From NCBI GenBank assembly GCA_031553755.1, contig JAVBKZ010000034.1, positions 1 to 64,000 of the forward strand: a DNA stretch of 64,000 nucleotides, written 5' to 3'. Positions 26,764-35,017 of the stretch are shown one piece after another. The number at the start of each line of letters is the position of its first letter. Within the stretch, counting starts at the first letter, position 1. Origin of the DNA: JAIRVZ01 sp031553755 (GTDB lineage: Bacteria > Bacteroidota > Bacteroidia > Bacteroidales > Azobacteroidaceae). The position numbers and the translations under genes were made by a program. The notes beneath the pieces are model-generated. The model saw only the letters and a program-made list of their open reading frames with translations, had not been told where the DNA came from and did not search any database.

Positions 26764-28182
26764 ATGGATAGACGCGATTTTTTAAAAAACAGTTCTTTGG
26801 TTGCCAGTGGATTGTTAATCAGTAAATTCGGATTAACATCTTGCGCTACAAAACCAAAACCCCGGAAAATTCCCATGAGTGAAAAAGTGAATCTTGCTTG
26901 TGTCGGAATTGGCAACCGGGCTGCAGATATTATTAATGAACTTTATAAAACAGGACATTGTAACATCGTTGCGCTTTGTGATACAGATATGGGAGCGAAA
27001 CAGACATTGGATATTATGAAGAAATTTCCGGATGTTCCTCAATATCAAGATTTTCGCGTGATGTTCGATAAAATGCACAAGCAAATCGATGCTGTTTGTA
27101 TAGGGACTCCCGATCATAGCCATTTCCCGGCTACAATGCTTGCTATGTCGTATGGAAAACATGTATTTGTGGAAAAACCGATGGCTCATACTTTCAATGA
27201 AGTTGAATTGATGATGAGGGGCGCTAAAAAATACGGAGTTGTTACTCAAATGGGAAACCAAGGACACTCGGAAGCAAATTATTTTCAATTCAAAGCATGG
27301 AAAGAGGCCGGAATCATCAAAGATGTGACAGCGATTACCGCTCATATGAATAACTCCCGCCGTTGGCATTCATTTGATTCCAATATAAAAAGTTTGCCTT
27401 CCGCGGAGCCTATTCCTTCTACATTAGACTGGAATGTTTGGTTAGGAACCGAATTCATGCATGATTATAACCATGATTATATCAATGGACAGTGGCGTTG
27501 CTGGTATGATTTTGGGATGGGTGCTTTAGGAGATTGGGGTGCTCATATCCTTGATACCGCGCATGAATTTTTGGATTTGGGACTTCCGTCAGAAGTGAAT
27601 ATGCTTTATGCTAAAGGACATAATAAATTTTTCTTCCCTTATTCATCAACAATTTCGTTTAAATTCCCGGAACGTGGAGAAATGCCTCCTTGTGAAATAA
27701 CATGGTATGATGGATTAGACAATCTTCCTCCGATTCCGGCAGGTTATGGAAACGTTGAACTCGATCCCAATATTCCGCCTCCCACAACCGGACAAATACA
27801 ACCTTCGAAATTGAATCCCGGCAAAATTATTTATAGTAAGGAATTGACTTTCAAAGGAGGAAGTCATGGAAGTACATTATCCATTATTCCGGAAGAAAAA
27901 GCAAAAGAAATGGGATCTAAATTGCCGGAAGTACCAAAAAGTCCTTCAAACCATTTTGAAAATTTTTTGTTGGCATGCAAGGGGCAAGAAACTACTCGTT
28001 CTCCGTTCAGTGTGGCAGGTCCATTGAGTCAGGTATTTTGCCTTGGAGTTATTGCGCAAAGATTAAATACCAAGCTATTGTTTGATAGAAAAACAAAACA
28101 GATAACCAACAATAGTATCGCTAATCAAATGTTGGTTGATACTCCTCCACGTAAAGGATGGGAAGAGTTTTATAAACTATAA
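26764..28182 (+). CDS. Tat-exported Gfo/Idh/MocA-family oxidoreductase (lipoprotein-like)
   Basis: The 472-residue product begins MDRRDFLKNSS, a twin-arginine signal, and continues to LTSCA, a possible lipobox, so it is probably exported folded with its cofactor and anchored. The Rossmann part has GIGNRA and the family motif EKP (Glu137-Lys138-Pro139). The C-terminal half has WYDFGMGALGDWGAHILDTAH, with the conserved Asp/His typical of the family. Members oxidise or reduce sugar hydroxyls with NAD(P), and some act as NAD-dependent glycosidases (GH109). With the DUF1080 gene at 29727 it fits a pathway that oxidises C3 of a glycoside before cleavage. That role is inferred. Confidence 0.88.
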   Translation: MDRRDFLKNSSLVASGLLISKFGLTSCATKPKPRKIPMSEKVNLACVGIGNRAADIINELYKTGHCNIVALCDTDMGAKQTLDIMKKFPDVPQYQDFRVMFDKMHKQIDAVCIGTPDHSHFPATMLAMSYGKHVFVEKPMAHTFNEVELMMRGAKKYGVVTQMGNQGHSEANYFQFKAWKEAGIIKDVTAITAHMNNSRRWHSFDSNIKSLPSAEPIPSTLDWNVWLGTEFMHDYNHDYINGQWRCWYDFGMGALGDWGAHILDTAHEFLDLGLPSEVNMLYAKGHNKFFFPYSSTISFKFPERGEMPPCEITWYDGLDNLPPIPAGYGNVELDPNIPPPTTGQIQPSKLNPGKIIYSKELTFKGGSHGSTLSIIPEEKAKEMGSKLPEVPKSPSNHFENFLLACKGQETTRSPFSVAGPLSQVFCLGVIAQRLNTKLLFDRKTKQITNNSIANQMLVDTPPRKGWEEFYKL

Positions 28183-28212
28183 AACTTTGTTCGGTTTTAC
28201 TTTATAAAATCT

Positions 28213-29481
28213 ATGGATAGACGAGATTTTTTGAAAAATATAGGAATTACGAGCGGTGCGGTTTTATTAGCCTCAAGTCCGTGGTTTTCCGCTTTTTCCG
28301 AATCAAAACATACAAATGGTTCCACCGCGAAACTCGGAGTAATTGGTCCGGGTTCGCGTGGCCAATTTTTAATGAGTTTTCTGAAAAATAATCCGAAAGC
28401 CGATATTGTGGCTCTTTGTGATATTTATCAGCCTTCGATTGATGGAGCGCTCAAAATGTTTCCAAACGCAAAAGTGTATAATGATTACCGGAAGTTGCTC
28501 GAAAATAAAGAAATAGACGCGGTTGTTATCGCGACTCCCTTGAATACGCACTTTCAGATCGCGATGGATGCTTTCGAAGCGGGAAAACATGTATTTTGTG
28601 AAAAAGCGTTAGCGATGACCATAAAAGATAGTTTCTTGATGTATGAAAAACATCGTTCCACAGGAAAAGTGTTTTTTGCAGGTCAGCAACGTCTTTTCGA
28701 CCCTCGTTATATAAAAGCGATGGAATTGATTCATGCGGGAACTTTTGGCGAATTGGAAGGATTCCGTGCTCATTGGTTCCGTAACAATGATTGGCGGCGT
28801 TCCGTTCCATCTCCCGAATTAGAAAGACATATTAATTGGCGTCTTTATAAAGAATATTCCAAAGGATTGATGACAGAATTGGCTTGTCATCAAATCCAGG
28901 TGGGAACATGGGCCATGCGTAGTATTCCCAATAAAGTGATGGGACACGGGGCTATAACTTATTGGAAAGACGGAAGGGATGTATACGATAATGTTTCTTG
29001 CATCTATGTGTTTGATAATGGAGTCAAATTAAATTATGAATCCGTTATTTCCAACAAATTCTATGGTTTGGAGGAGCAAATTCTCGGGCATTTAGGCACG
29101 GTTGAACCGGAAAAAGGAAAGTATTATTTTGAAAATATTGATCCGGCTCCGGGATTTTTGCAACTCATTAATGATGTCGAGCATAGTTTGTTTGATTCGC
29201 TTCCTTTTGCAGGAACAAGTTGGGCTCCGGAAACAGCGAATGTTAATAAGGGAGAATATATTGTGGGAGAACGTCCGCAATCGGATGGAACTTCATTGAT
29301 GCTTGACGCGTTTGTTGAAGCGGTCATTACGGAAAAACAACCTAAAAACATAGCGGAGGAAGGATATTATGCCAGCGCGTTATGTTTGTTAGGACACGAT
29401 GCGATTGAACAGGAAAAAATTCTTACTTTCCCTGAAGAATATAAATTAGATTATTTGAATCATATAAAAGCGGTTGTATGA
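28213..29481 (+). CDS. second Tat-exported Gfo/Idh/MocA-family oxidoreductase
   Basis: The 422-residue paralogue starts with nearly the same Tat signal (MDRRDFLKN) but has no lipobox. The nucleotide-binding motif is GPGSRG. The usual EKP is EKA here (VFCEKALAMT), which may change cofactor or substrate handling. ELACHQIQVGTWAMR carries the conserved histidine. Only 30 bases separate it from the first oxidoreductase, and its stop overlaps the next gene as ATGA, so the set is coupled. The two enzymes are too different in the substrate half to be recent duplicates, which suggests they act at two steps or form a complex. Confidence 0.88.
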   Translation: MDRRDFLKNIGITSGAVLLASSPWFSAFSESKHTNGSTAKLGVIGPGSRGQFLMSFLKNNPKADIVALCDIYQPSIDGALKMFPNAKVYNDYRKLLENKEIDAVVIATPLNTHFQIAMDAFEAGKHVFCEKALAMTIKDSFLMYEKHRSTGKVFFAGQQRLFDPRYIKAMELIHAGTFGELEGFRAHWFRNNDWRRSVPSPELERHINWRLYKEYSKGLMTELACHQIQVGTWAMRSIPNKVMGHGAITYWKDGRDVYDNVSCIYVFDNGVKLNYESVISNKFYGLEEQILGHLGTVEPEKGKYYFENIDPAPGFLQLINDVEHSLFDSLPFAGTSWAPETANVNKGEYIVGERPQSDGTSLMLDAFVEAVITEKQPKNIAEEGYYASALCLLGHDAIEQEKILTFPEEYKLDYLNHIKAVV

Positions 29482-29717
29482 AAGATAGTGTTATAACGGC
29501 AAAACGCAAAAAAACGGAAATAATAACATTATTGATTTGTATTGTTGTGGCTAATTTGGTCAATTTGTACGCGATAATAGCATACGATACTGATTTTAAA
29601 GAATTATTTACCTTACAAGGTTATGTACTGTTGTTCTCGGTAGCTTTATATGTCGCGTGGAGTTTATTGAGGATTATTTTCTATTTAATAAAAAACTATA
29701 TAAAACTAAAAAAATAA
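29478..29717 (+). CDS. small two-helix membrane protein
   Basis: This 79-residue protein has two transmembrane helices: ITLLICIVVANLVNLYAIIAY (about 15-35) and YVLLFSVALYVAWSLLRIIFYLI (about 49-71). Both ends are positively charged, so the termini probably face the cytoplasm. It overlaps the preceding oxidoreductase stop (ATGA) and ends nine bases before the DUF1080 gene. No enzymatic motif is visible. Tight coupling suggests it is a membrane anchor or partner for one of the Tat-exported oxidoreductases. The function is unknown. Confidence 0.75.
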   Translation: MKDSVITAKRKKTEIITLLICIVVANLVNLYAIIAYDTDFKELFTLQGYVLLFSVALYVAWSLLRIIFYLIKNYIKLKK

Positions 29718-29726
29718 ATATTTAAG

Positions 29727-31076
29727 ATGAAGAAAGTAATTTTATTATCAATTTTCGCGGGATTTTTCTTGAGTGGATTTTCACAAGCTAAATGGGAAAA
29801 TCTGTTTAACGGAAAAAATTTAAAAGGTTGGACAAAATTAAATGGAAACGCCGACTATAAAGTTGAAGACGGAACTATCGTTGGTATCAGTAAAATGAAA
29901 ACTCCGAATACTTTTTTGGCAACGAAAAAAACGTATGGGGATTTTATTCTTGAATTTGAATTTAAAGTAGATGATAAATTGAATTCAGGAGTTCAGTTTC
30001 GTTCTCTTTCAAATAAAGAATATCAAAAAGGAAGAGTTCATGGTTATCAGTTTGAAATTGATCCTTCTGCAAGAGCTTGGACTGGAGGAATTTATGATGA
30101 AGGACGTAAAGGATGGTTGTATGACTTGAGCCAATATCCGACAGCGCAAAAAGCATTCAAAAATGGAACATGGAACAAAGCTCGTATAGAAGCAATCGGA
30201 AACAATATCCGTACTTGGGTAAATGATGTTCCTTGCGCTAACCTATTGGATAATCAAACGGCTTCGGGATTTATAGCCTTGCAAGTACATGCGATTGGAA
30301 ATGCGGATCAAGAAGGAAAAACCGTAGCTTGGCGAAATATCCGCATTTGTACAGAAGGTATCGAATTGGAAAAACGTCCGGAATCTGCCGGAGCACCACA
30401 AAAAAATGGTATTCCAAATACGATTTCAGAAAAAGAAAAACAAGAGGGATGGAAACTTCTTTGGGATGGAAAAACAACAGATGGCTGGAGAGGTGCTAAA
30501 TTAAAAACTTTTCCGAAAAGTGGTTGGATTGTTGAAAACGATATGTTGAAAGTGTTGAAATCGGATGGGGGAGAGTCAACCAACGGAGGAGATATCGTTA
30601 CCATTCAAAAATATAAAAATTTTGAGTTGATTGTTGATTTCAAAATCACTAAGGGAGCGAACAGCGGGATCAAATATTTTGTAGATACAGACTTGAATAA
30701 AGGAGAAGGTTCTTCTATCGGTTGTGAATTTCAGATTCTTGATGACGAAAACCATCCGGACGCTAAATTAGGCGTTGGAGGAAACCGTAAATTAGGTTCG
30801 TTATATGATTTGATTCCTGCGCCAACCAACAAGCCTTACCGTGGAGGAGCGTTCAATACTGCCCGGGTTGTTGTAAAAGGAAACCATGTAGAGCATTGGT
30901 TGAATGGAGTGAAAATAATCGAGTACGATCGCAATACTCAAATGTTCAACGCGTTGGTCGCTTACAGCAAATATAAAGTTTGGCCTAATTTTGGAAACGC
31001 GGAAACCGGATATATTCTTCTTCAAGATCATGGAGATGAAGTGTGGTTTCAAAATATAAAAATCAAAGAACTATAA
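29727..31076 (+). CDS. secreted tandem DUF1080 protein (3-keto-glycoside hydrolase-like)
   Basis: The 449-residue product has a signal peptide (to about FSQAK) and two copies of the DUF1080 jelly-roll. One runs about 22-212 (WENLFNGKNLKGW, EFEFKVDDKLNSGVQFRS, WNKARIEAIGN). The other runs about 235-449 (WKLLWDGKTTDGWRG, IVDFKITKGANSGIKYF, FNTARVVVKGN, HWLNGVKIIEYDR). The family is now described as 3-keto-disaccharide hydrolases, acting on glycosides already oxidised at C3. Both repeats keep the NSG(V/I) motif. It is the last gene of the operon and is followed 20 bases later by a perfect terminator. Its partnership with the two oxidoreductases is inferred from context. Confidence 0.87.
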   Translation: MKKVILLSIFAGFFLSGFSQAKWENLFNGKNLKGWTKLNGNADYKVEDGTIVGISKMKTPNTFLATKKTYGDFILEFEFKVDDKLNSGVQFRSLSNKEYQKGRVHGYQFEIDPSARAWTGGIYDEGRKGWLYDLSQYPTAQKAFKNGTWNKARIEAIGNNIRTWVNDVPCANLLDNQTASGFIALQVHAIGNADQEGKTVAWRNIRICTEGIELEKRPESAGAPQKNGIPNTISEKEKQEGWKLLWDGKTTDGWRGAKLKTFPKSGWIVENDMLKVLKSDGGESTNGGDIVTIQKYKNFELIVDFKITKGANSGIKYFVDTDLNKGEGSSIGCEFQILDDENHPDAKLGVGGNRKLGSLYDLIPAPTNKPYRGGAFNTARVVVKGNHVEHWLNGVKIIEYDRNTQMFNALVAYSKYKVWPNFGNAETGYILLQDHGDEVWFQNIKIKEL

Positions 31077-31096
31077 ATAAAAAACGGTAAAACGGG

Positions 31097-31129
31097 TAGG
31101 GTGTCTGATTTTAATTTTTAGACACCCTA
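31097..31129 (+). terminator. rho-independent terminator closing the GH115-DUF1080 operon
   Basis: TAGGGTGTCT (31097-31106) pairs perfectly with AGACACCCTA (31120-31129), followed by TTTATTTTTT. It lies 21 bases after the DUF1080 stop and marks the downstream end of the 20118-31076 unit. Confidence 0.95.
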
Positions 31130-31153
31130 TTTATTTTTTAACTTTCTGTTTAC

Positions 31154-31912
31154 ATGCTGTTTCAACATATATATAAACAAATCGACATAGAAAAATCTAT
31201 ATTTTATATATGGTTCCAAGCCATGCATACACGCGTGGATATTGCCCTTTGTAATTTGCCTGAAACAGATTCATTACTTTTGTCCGAAAAGATTTATAAC
31301 GAAATTAAACGAATAGAGAAATTAGCAAACCATTTTGATTCGAAAAGTGAAATAAGCAAGGTAAACTCTACCGCGGCACAAATTCCGGTTGAAATCAGTT
31401 CTGAATTATACTATATTATTTTAGGTTGCATCCGCTATAATAAAAAAACGAAAGGAGCATTTGATATTACTGTTAATTCGAAAAATAATTACCGGGGAGG
31501 TATTCAAGACATTGTTCTTAATCAGGCAGGAAAAACTGTTTTTTTTAAGAATGAAAATGTTCAGATAGATTTATGCGGATATATAAAAGGGTACGCGCTA
31601 AGTAGTGCAAAGAAAATACTTATTGAAAATGGATGTTTCAATGCCTTGATTAGCATGGGGAATAGTTCCGTTTTTGCCTTAGGGAATCATCCGAATGGAA
31701 AAGGTTGGAAGATAAATCTTCCGGAAAAGGAAACTGAAACAGTAACTTTATTCAATCAATGCCTTACAACTTCCGGCAATACGGATGGACATATTCATAT
31801 CGTTAATCCGAAAACGGGTCAACCTCCGGAATCAAAACAAGTAATATCTGTTGTAACAAGAAATGCTGTAGCCGGAGAAGTGTTATCTACCGCCTTGTGT
31901 GTTTCGAAATAA
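31154..31912 (+). CDS. divergent ApbE-family protein without signal peptide
   Basis: The 252-residue product shows the FAD:protein FMN transferase pattern: a front part with FDSKSEISKVNS, then GAFDITVNS, IDLCGYIKGYALSSAKKIL (the family's D-x-G-x-x-x-KGY element) and TTSGNTDGHIHIVNPKTGQP. It is shorter than usual and has no lipoprotein signal, unlike the typical ApbE at 43897-44883. It may act in the cytoplasm or be exported through partners. It starts 25 bases after a strong terminator, so it needs its own promoter, which I could not identify. It converges with lptG-like 31913 with no spacer. Confidence 0.8.
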   Translation: MLFQHIYKQIDIEKSIFYIWFQAMHTRVDIALCNLPETDSLLLSEKIYNEIKRIEKLANHFDSKSEISKVNSTAAQIPVEISSELYYIILGCIRYNKKTKGAFDITVNSKNNYRGGIQDIVLNQAGKTVFFKNENVQIDLCGYIKGYALSSAKKILIENGCFNALISMGNSSVFALGNHPNGKGWKINLPEKETETVTLFNQCLTTSGNTDGHIHIVNPKTGQPPESKQVISVVTRNAVAGEVLSTALCVSK

Positions 31913-32995
31913 TTACCTTGGCGCTTTTTTATAAAGATAAGCCGCGATAAGACTATACAAAATATTTGGAATCCAAACAGCTACAAATGGACTAACCATA
32001 CCGGAAATCGCGAATGAAGATGTTATTTGCATAAACAAGATGTAAGAAAAACTGAGTAACAATCCCATTCCTAAGTTAAATCCCATTCCTCCTTTAACTT
32101 TTCTCGAAGACAAAGACGCGCCTATAATCGTTAAGATGAAAGCGGCAAACGACATGCAAAAACGCTTGTGAAATTCTATTTCAAACAATTGTATATTCCC
32201 AATGCCTCTTTCTTTCTGGCGGTTGATGTATTTATTCAGTTCAATAGTCGTCATTTGTTCGCAATCATCCGAAGAAATCAAGAAATCGGAAGGAATTACC
32301 CTCAATGTGGTATCTATTTTTTCTCCTTCAAGTATTTCTTCTTTCATTCCCACAAAATTACGAATCATATATTTGTTTATCGTCCAATGATAAGCCGAAT
32401 CATATTGTATGCTGTTGGCTGTCAATCTCGAAACTAATTCTTTTCCTTTGAACCGGTCTAAAGAAAAACGGGACCCATTTTTAGTGTCTGCATTATAAGA
32501 GTCGAAATACGCGATTAATCCCGGTTCTATTTCAAACTGAATATTAGAAGCGTAATCTACTTTTTTATTTTTATAATATTTATTCAGGAAATCTATTCTT
32601 GTGATGTTAGCAGGCGGAATAACAAAACCATTGAGGAGAAAAGTCAATATAGCGATAAATCCCGCGGAAATCATATATGGCCTCATTAACCTTTTGAAAT
32701 TTATACCGCTTGAAAGCATTGCTATAATTTCGGAATTATCAGCCAATTTCGAAGTGAAAAAAATAACCGTTATGAAAGTGAATAAAGAACTGAAAAGATT
32801 GGCGTAGTAGGGAATAAAATTCATGTAATAATCAAAAATGATAGCCTTTGCAGGAGCCGCGCTTTTAATGAAATAGTCGACTTTTTCATTAAAATCGAAC
32901 ATTACGGATACGGATATAATCAGAAGTATGGAAAAAATATACGTACCAAGAAATTTCTTGATAATATATATGTCTATTTTCTTCAATCCAACCAT
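31913..32995 (-). CDS. LptF/LptG-family lipopolysaccharide export permease
   Basis: The 360-residue membrane protein has the YjgP/YjgQ architecture: a start at KKIDIYIIKKFLGTYIFSILL, three N-terminal helices, a large periplasmic beta-jellyroll (about 130-265) and three C-terminal helices (ALILTIIGASLSSRKVKGG; GLLLSFSYILFM). It would form the inner-membrane core of the Lpt complex that moves lipid A-linked glycan to the outer membrane. It follows tgt at a 32-base gap on the same strand. Its stop codon abuts that of the ApbE-like gene on the other strand. I cannot decide between LptF and LptG. Confidence 0.9.
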   Translation of the reverse strand: MVGLKKIDIYIIKKFLGTYIFSILLIISVSVMFDFNEKVDYFIKSAAPAKAIIFDYYMNFIPYYANLFSSLFTFITVIFFTSKLADNSEIIAMLSSGINFKRLMRPYMISAGFIAILTFLLNGFVIPPANITRIDFLNKYYKNKKVDYASNIQFEIEPGLIAYFDSYNADTKNGSRFSLDRFKGKELVSRLTANSIQYDSAYHWTINKYMIRNFVGMKEEILEGEKIDTTLRVIPSDFLISSDDCEQMTTIELNKYINRQKERGIGNIQLFEIEFHKRFCMSFAAFILTIIGASLSSRKVKGGMGFNLGMGLLLSFSYILFMQITSSFAISGMVSPFVAVWIPNILYSLIAAYLYKKAPR

Positions 32996-33027
32996 TTTAA
33001 ATTATTTGCTATTTCTTAAAGATACAA

Positions 33028-34158
33028 TTATAATCTGCTTTGTAACTTAACTACCATACTCGTTTTCCATAAACTAAAATCACCTTCAATGATGTGTTTC
33101 CTGGCCTCTTTAACTAACCACAGATAAAAAGCCAAATTATGAATAGACGCTATTTGCAACGCCAATATTTCATCAACCTTGAATAAATGACGAAGATATG
33201 CTTTTGAATATAAATTATCAACAACAGAAGCTCCGTTTTCTTCCAATGGAGAAAAATCGTACTCCCATTTTTGATTACGCATATTCATAATTCCTTCTTT
33301 GGTAAATATTTGTCCGTTACGTCCGTTTCGGGTTGGCATAATACAGTCAAACATATCCACACCTCTTTCTATCGCTTCCAATAAATTAGCGGGAGTTCCT
33401 ACTCCCATCAGATACCTGGGTTTGTCTTTGGGTAGAATCGCGTTGACAACCTCAATCATTTCATACATTTTTTCGGTTGGTTCTCCTACAGCCAATCCTC
33501 CGATAGCGTTTCCCGCCGCGTTTTTTGATGCTACATTTTCCGCCGCTTTTATCCTCAATTCGGGATATACACAACCTTGGACAATTGGGAATAAAGCTTG
33601 ATTATAACCATATTTACATTCGGTTTCATTGAATCTGCGGATACAACGGTCTAACCAACGTTCAGTCAATTCCAAAGAACGTTTCGCGTAATTGTAATCG
33701 GCATCACCCGGAGTACATTCATCGAATGCCATAATGATGTCGGCGCCAATGCTCCGTTGTATATCCATCACATTTTCAGGAGTAAACAAATGCTTGGAGC
33801 CATCGATATGGGAACGGAATTCTGCGCCTTCTTCCTTTAATTTCCTGTTTTCAGATAAGGAAAAAACCTGAAATCCGCCACTATCCGTCAATATTGGTTT
33901 GTTCCATCCGTTGAATTTGTGTAATCCTCCGGCTTTCTCCAATACATCGATTCCGGGGCGAAGATATAAATGATATGTATTACCTAAAATAATTTCAGCT
34001 TTTATATCTTCTTGAAGTTCAGTAAAATGTACCGCTTTTACAGTGCCTTGCGTGCCCACCGGCATGAAAATAGGGGTTTCGATTTTACCATGGTCGGTAA
34101 TGATTAATCCCGCGCGGGCATTCGATTTTGTATCTGTATATTGGAGATTAAAATTCAT
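33028..34158 (-). CDS. tgt: queuine/preQ1 tRNA-ribosyltransferase
   Basis: I start it at ATG 34158 (MNFNLQYTD); the longer TTG start at 34176 overlaps the probable promoter. The 376 residues carry Tgt hallmarks: PIFMPVGTQGTVKAV, LGNTYHLYLRPG, ILTDSGGFQVFSL (catalytic Asp), GGLAVGEP and MPTRNGRNGQIFT. The enzyme exchanges guanine 34 in tRNAs with GUN anticodons for a queuosine precursor. The usual CxCxxC zinc site near the C-terminus is absent: the stretch between SPLEEN and YSKAYLRHLF has no cysteine. The histidine equivalent (SIHNL) is kept. The gene is probably co-transcribed with the LptF/G permease. Confidence 0.93.
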   Translation of the reverse strand: MNFNLQYTDTKSNARAGLIITDHGKIETPIFMPVGTQGTVKAVHFTELQEDIKAEIILGNTYHLYLRPGIDVLEKAGGLHKFNGWNKPILTDSGGFQVFSLSENRKLKEEGAEFRSHIDGSKHLFTPENVMDIQRSIGADIIMAFDECTPGDADYNYAKRSLELTERWLDRCIRRFNETECKYGYNQALFPIVQGCVYPELRIKAAENVASKNAAGNAIGGLAVGEPTEKMYEMIEVVNAILPKDKPRYLMGVGTPANLLEAIERGVDMFDCIMPTRNGRNGQIFTKEGIMNMRNQKWEYDFSPLEENGASVVDNLYSKAYLRHLFKVDEILALQIASIHNLAFYLWLVKEARKHIIEGDFSLWKTSMVVKLQSRL

Positions 34159-34167
34159 TTTCAAAAA

Positions 34168-34201
34168 TTTGAGCAAAGGTAAGTTTTTTTTTGTACATTT
34201 G
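34168..34201 (+). promoter_or_regulatory. Bacteroidota-type promoter for the WecG/TagA-like gene
   Basis: TTTG (34168-34171), 22 bases, then TACATTTG (34194-34201), about 65 bases before the ATG at 34271. A minus-strand box TACCTTTG (34174-34181) for tgt lies inside the same interval, so the two promoters overlap back to back. Confidence 0.6.
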
Positions 34202-34270
34202 CGCCAATCGCGTAAATATCAAAAGTTGAATTAAATCGTAATATAAACAACTTGCGTGGTGAGTTTATAA

Positions 34271-35017
34271 ATGGAAAGATATTTTGAAATACCATACGAA
34301 TTTGATAAAACTACCGTCTTAAGTAGTATCAATTCAATTGTTTCCAATAGAAAAAAAGGATACGTATGCGTTGCTGACGGAGTTACTTTGTCAATGTCTC
34401 AAAGCCATTCATTGTTACGGACAATATTGAATGGGGCATCCATTGTTACTTGTGATAGCGGTTGGGTTCCGATTTTCCTTCGTTTCATTTATAAAATACA
34501 AAGAAAACAATATTCAGGGAGCGAGCTTTTTTCTGATGTTTTGCATCAAAAAAAGTATAAAATGATGTTTCTTGGAACATCCAACGCTATCTTGAAACCA
34601 CTGAGGGAAAATATATCCAAAATAGATCCTAAAATATTGGATATGCAATTTATTTCTCTTCCATTCAGACCTGTAGAAGATTTTGATTATGAAGATATCG
34701 CGTATGTTATTAATGTAGAAAATCCGGACATTATTTGGGTTGCTTTAGGAATGCCAAAGCAAGAGATTTTCATTTACAACTTAATCCCTTTTCTCAATCG
34801 GGGCGTTTGTATAGGAGTTGGTGCCGCGTTTAAATTTTTTTCAGGTTTATCAGGCCATCGAAGAGCCCCTAAATGGATGATTAAGTGTAAGATAGAATGG
34901 GTTCACAGAATATTTAGCGAACCCAGAAAACAAATCGCTCGTTGTTGGCTTATAATTAATACTTTACCGAAACTTCTTTATAAAGAATATAAAATAAAAC
35001 AGGAAAGAAATGTATAG
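34271..35017 (+). CDS. WecG/TagA/CpsF-family glycosyltransferase (GT26)
   Basis: The 248-residue protein matches the family: VCVADGVTLSMS, IVTCDSGW with the catalytic-type Asp region, YSGSELF, PDIIWVALGMPKQE, GVGAAFKFFSGLSGHRRAPKWM and EWVHRIFSEPRKQIAR. It adds a sugar such as N-acetylmannosaminuronic acid or ManNAc to a polyprenyl-pyrophosphate-linked GlcNAc at the inner face of the membrane. It overlaps the WecA/MraY-like gene by eight bases, a pairing that makes functional sense because that enzyme produces the lipid-linked acceptor. The exact donor is not deducible. Confidence 0.93.
   Translation: MERYFEIPYEFDKTTVLSSINSIVSNRKKGYVCVADGVTLSMSQSHSLLRTILNGASIVTCDSGWVPIFLRFIYKIQRKQYSGSELFSDVLHQKKYKMMFLGTSNAILKPLRENISKIDPKILDMQFISLPFRPVEDFDYEDIAYVINVENPDIIWVALGMPKQEIFIYNLIPFLNRGVCIGVGAAFKFFSGLSGHRRAPKWMIKCKIEWVHRIFSEPRKQIARCWLIINTLPKLLYKEYKIKQERNV

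Noticed and set aside
26833..27369. 178-residue minus-strand ORF
   Set aside because: It is antisense to the first Gfo/Idh/MocA gene, where motifs are well preserved. Its composition (many His, Cys and Phe) is typical of a shadow frame.
34159..34176. TTG start for tgt at 34176
   Set aside because: It overlaps the TACCTTTG promoter box on the minus strand, and Tgt proteins normally begin near the MNFNLQ position.
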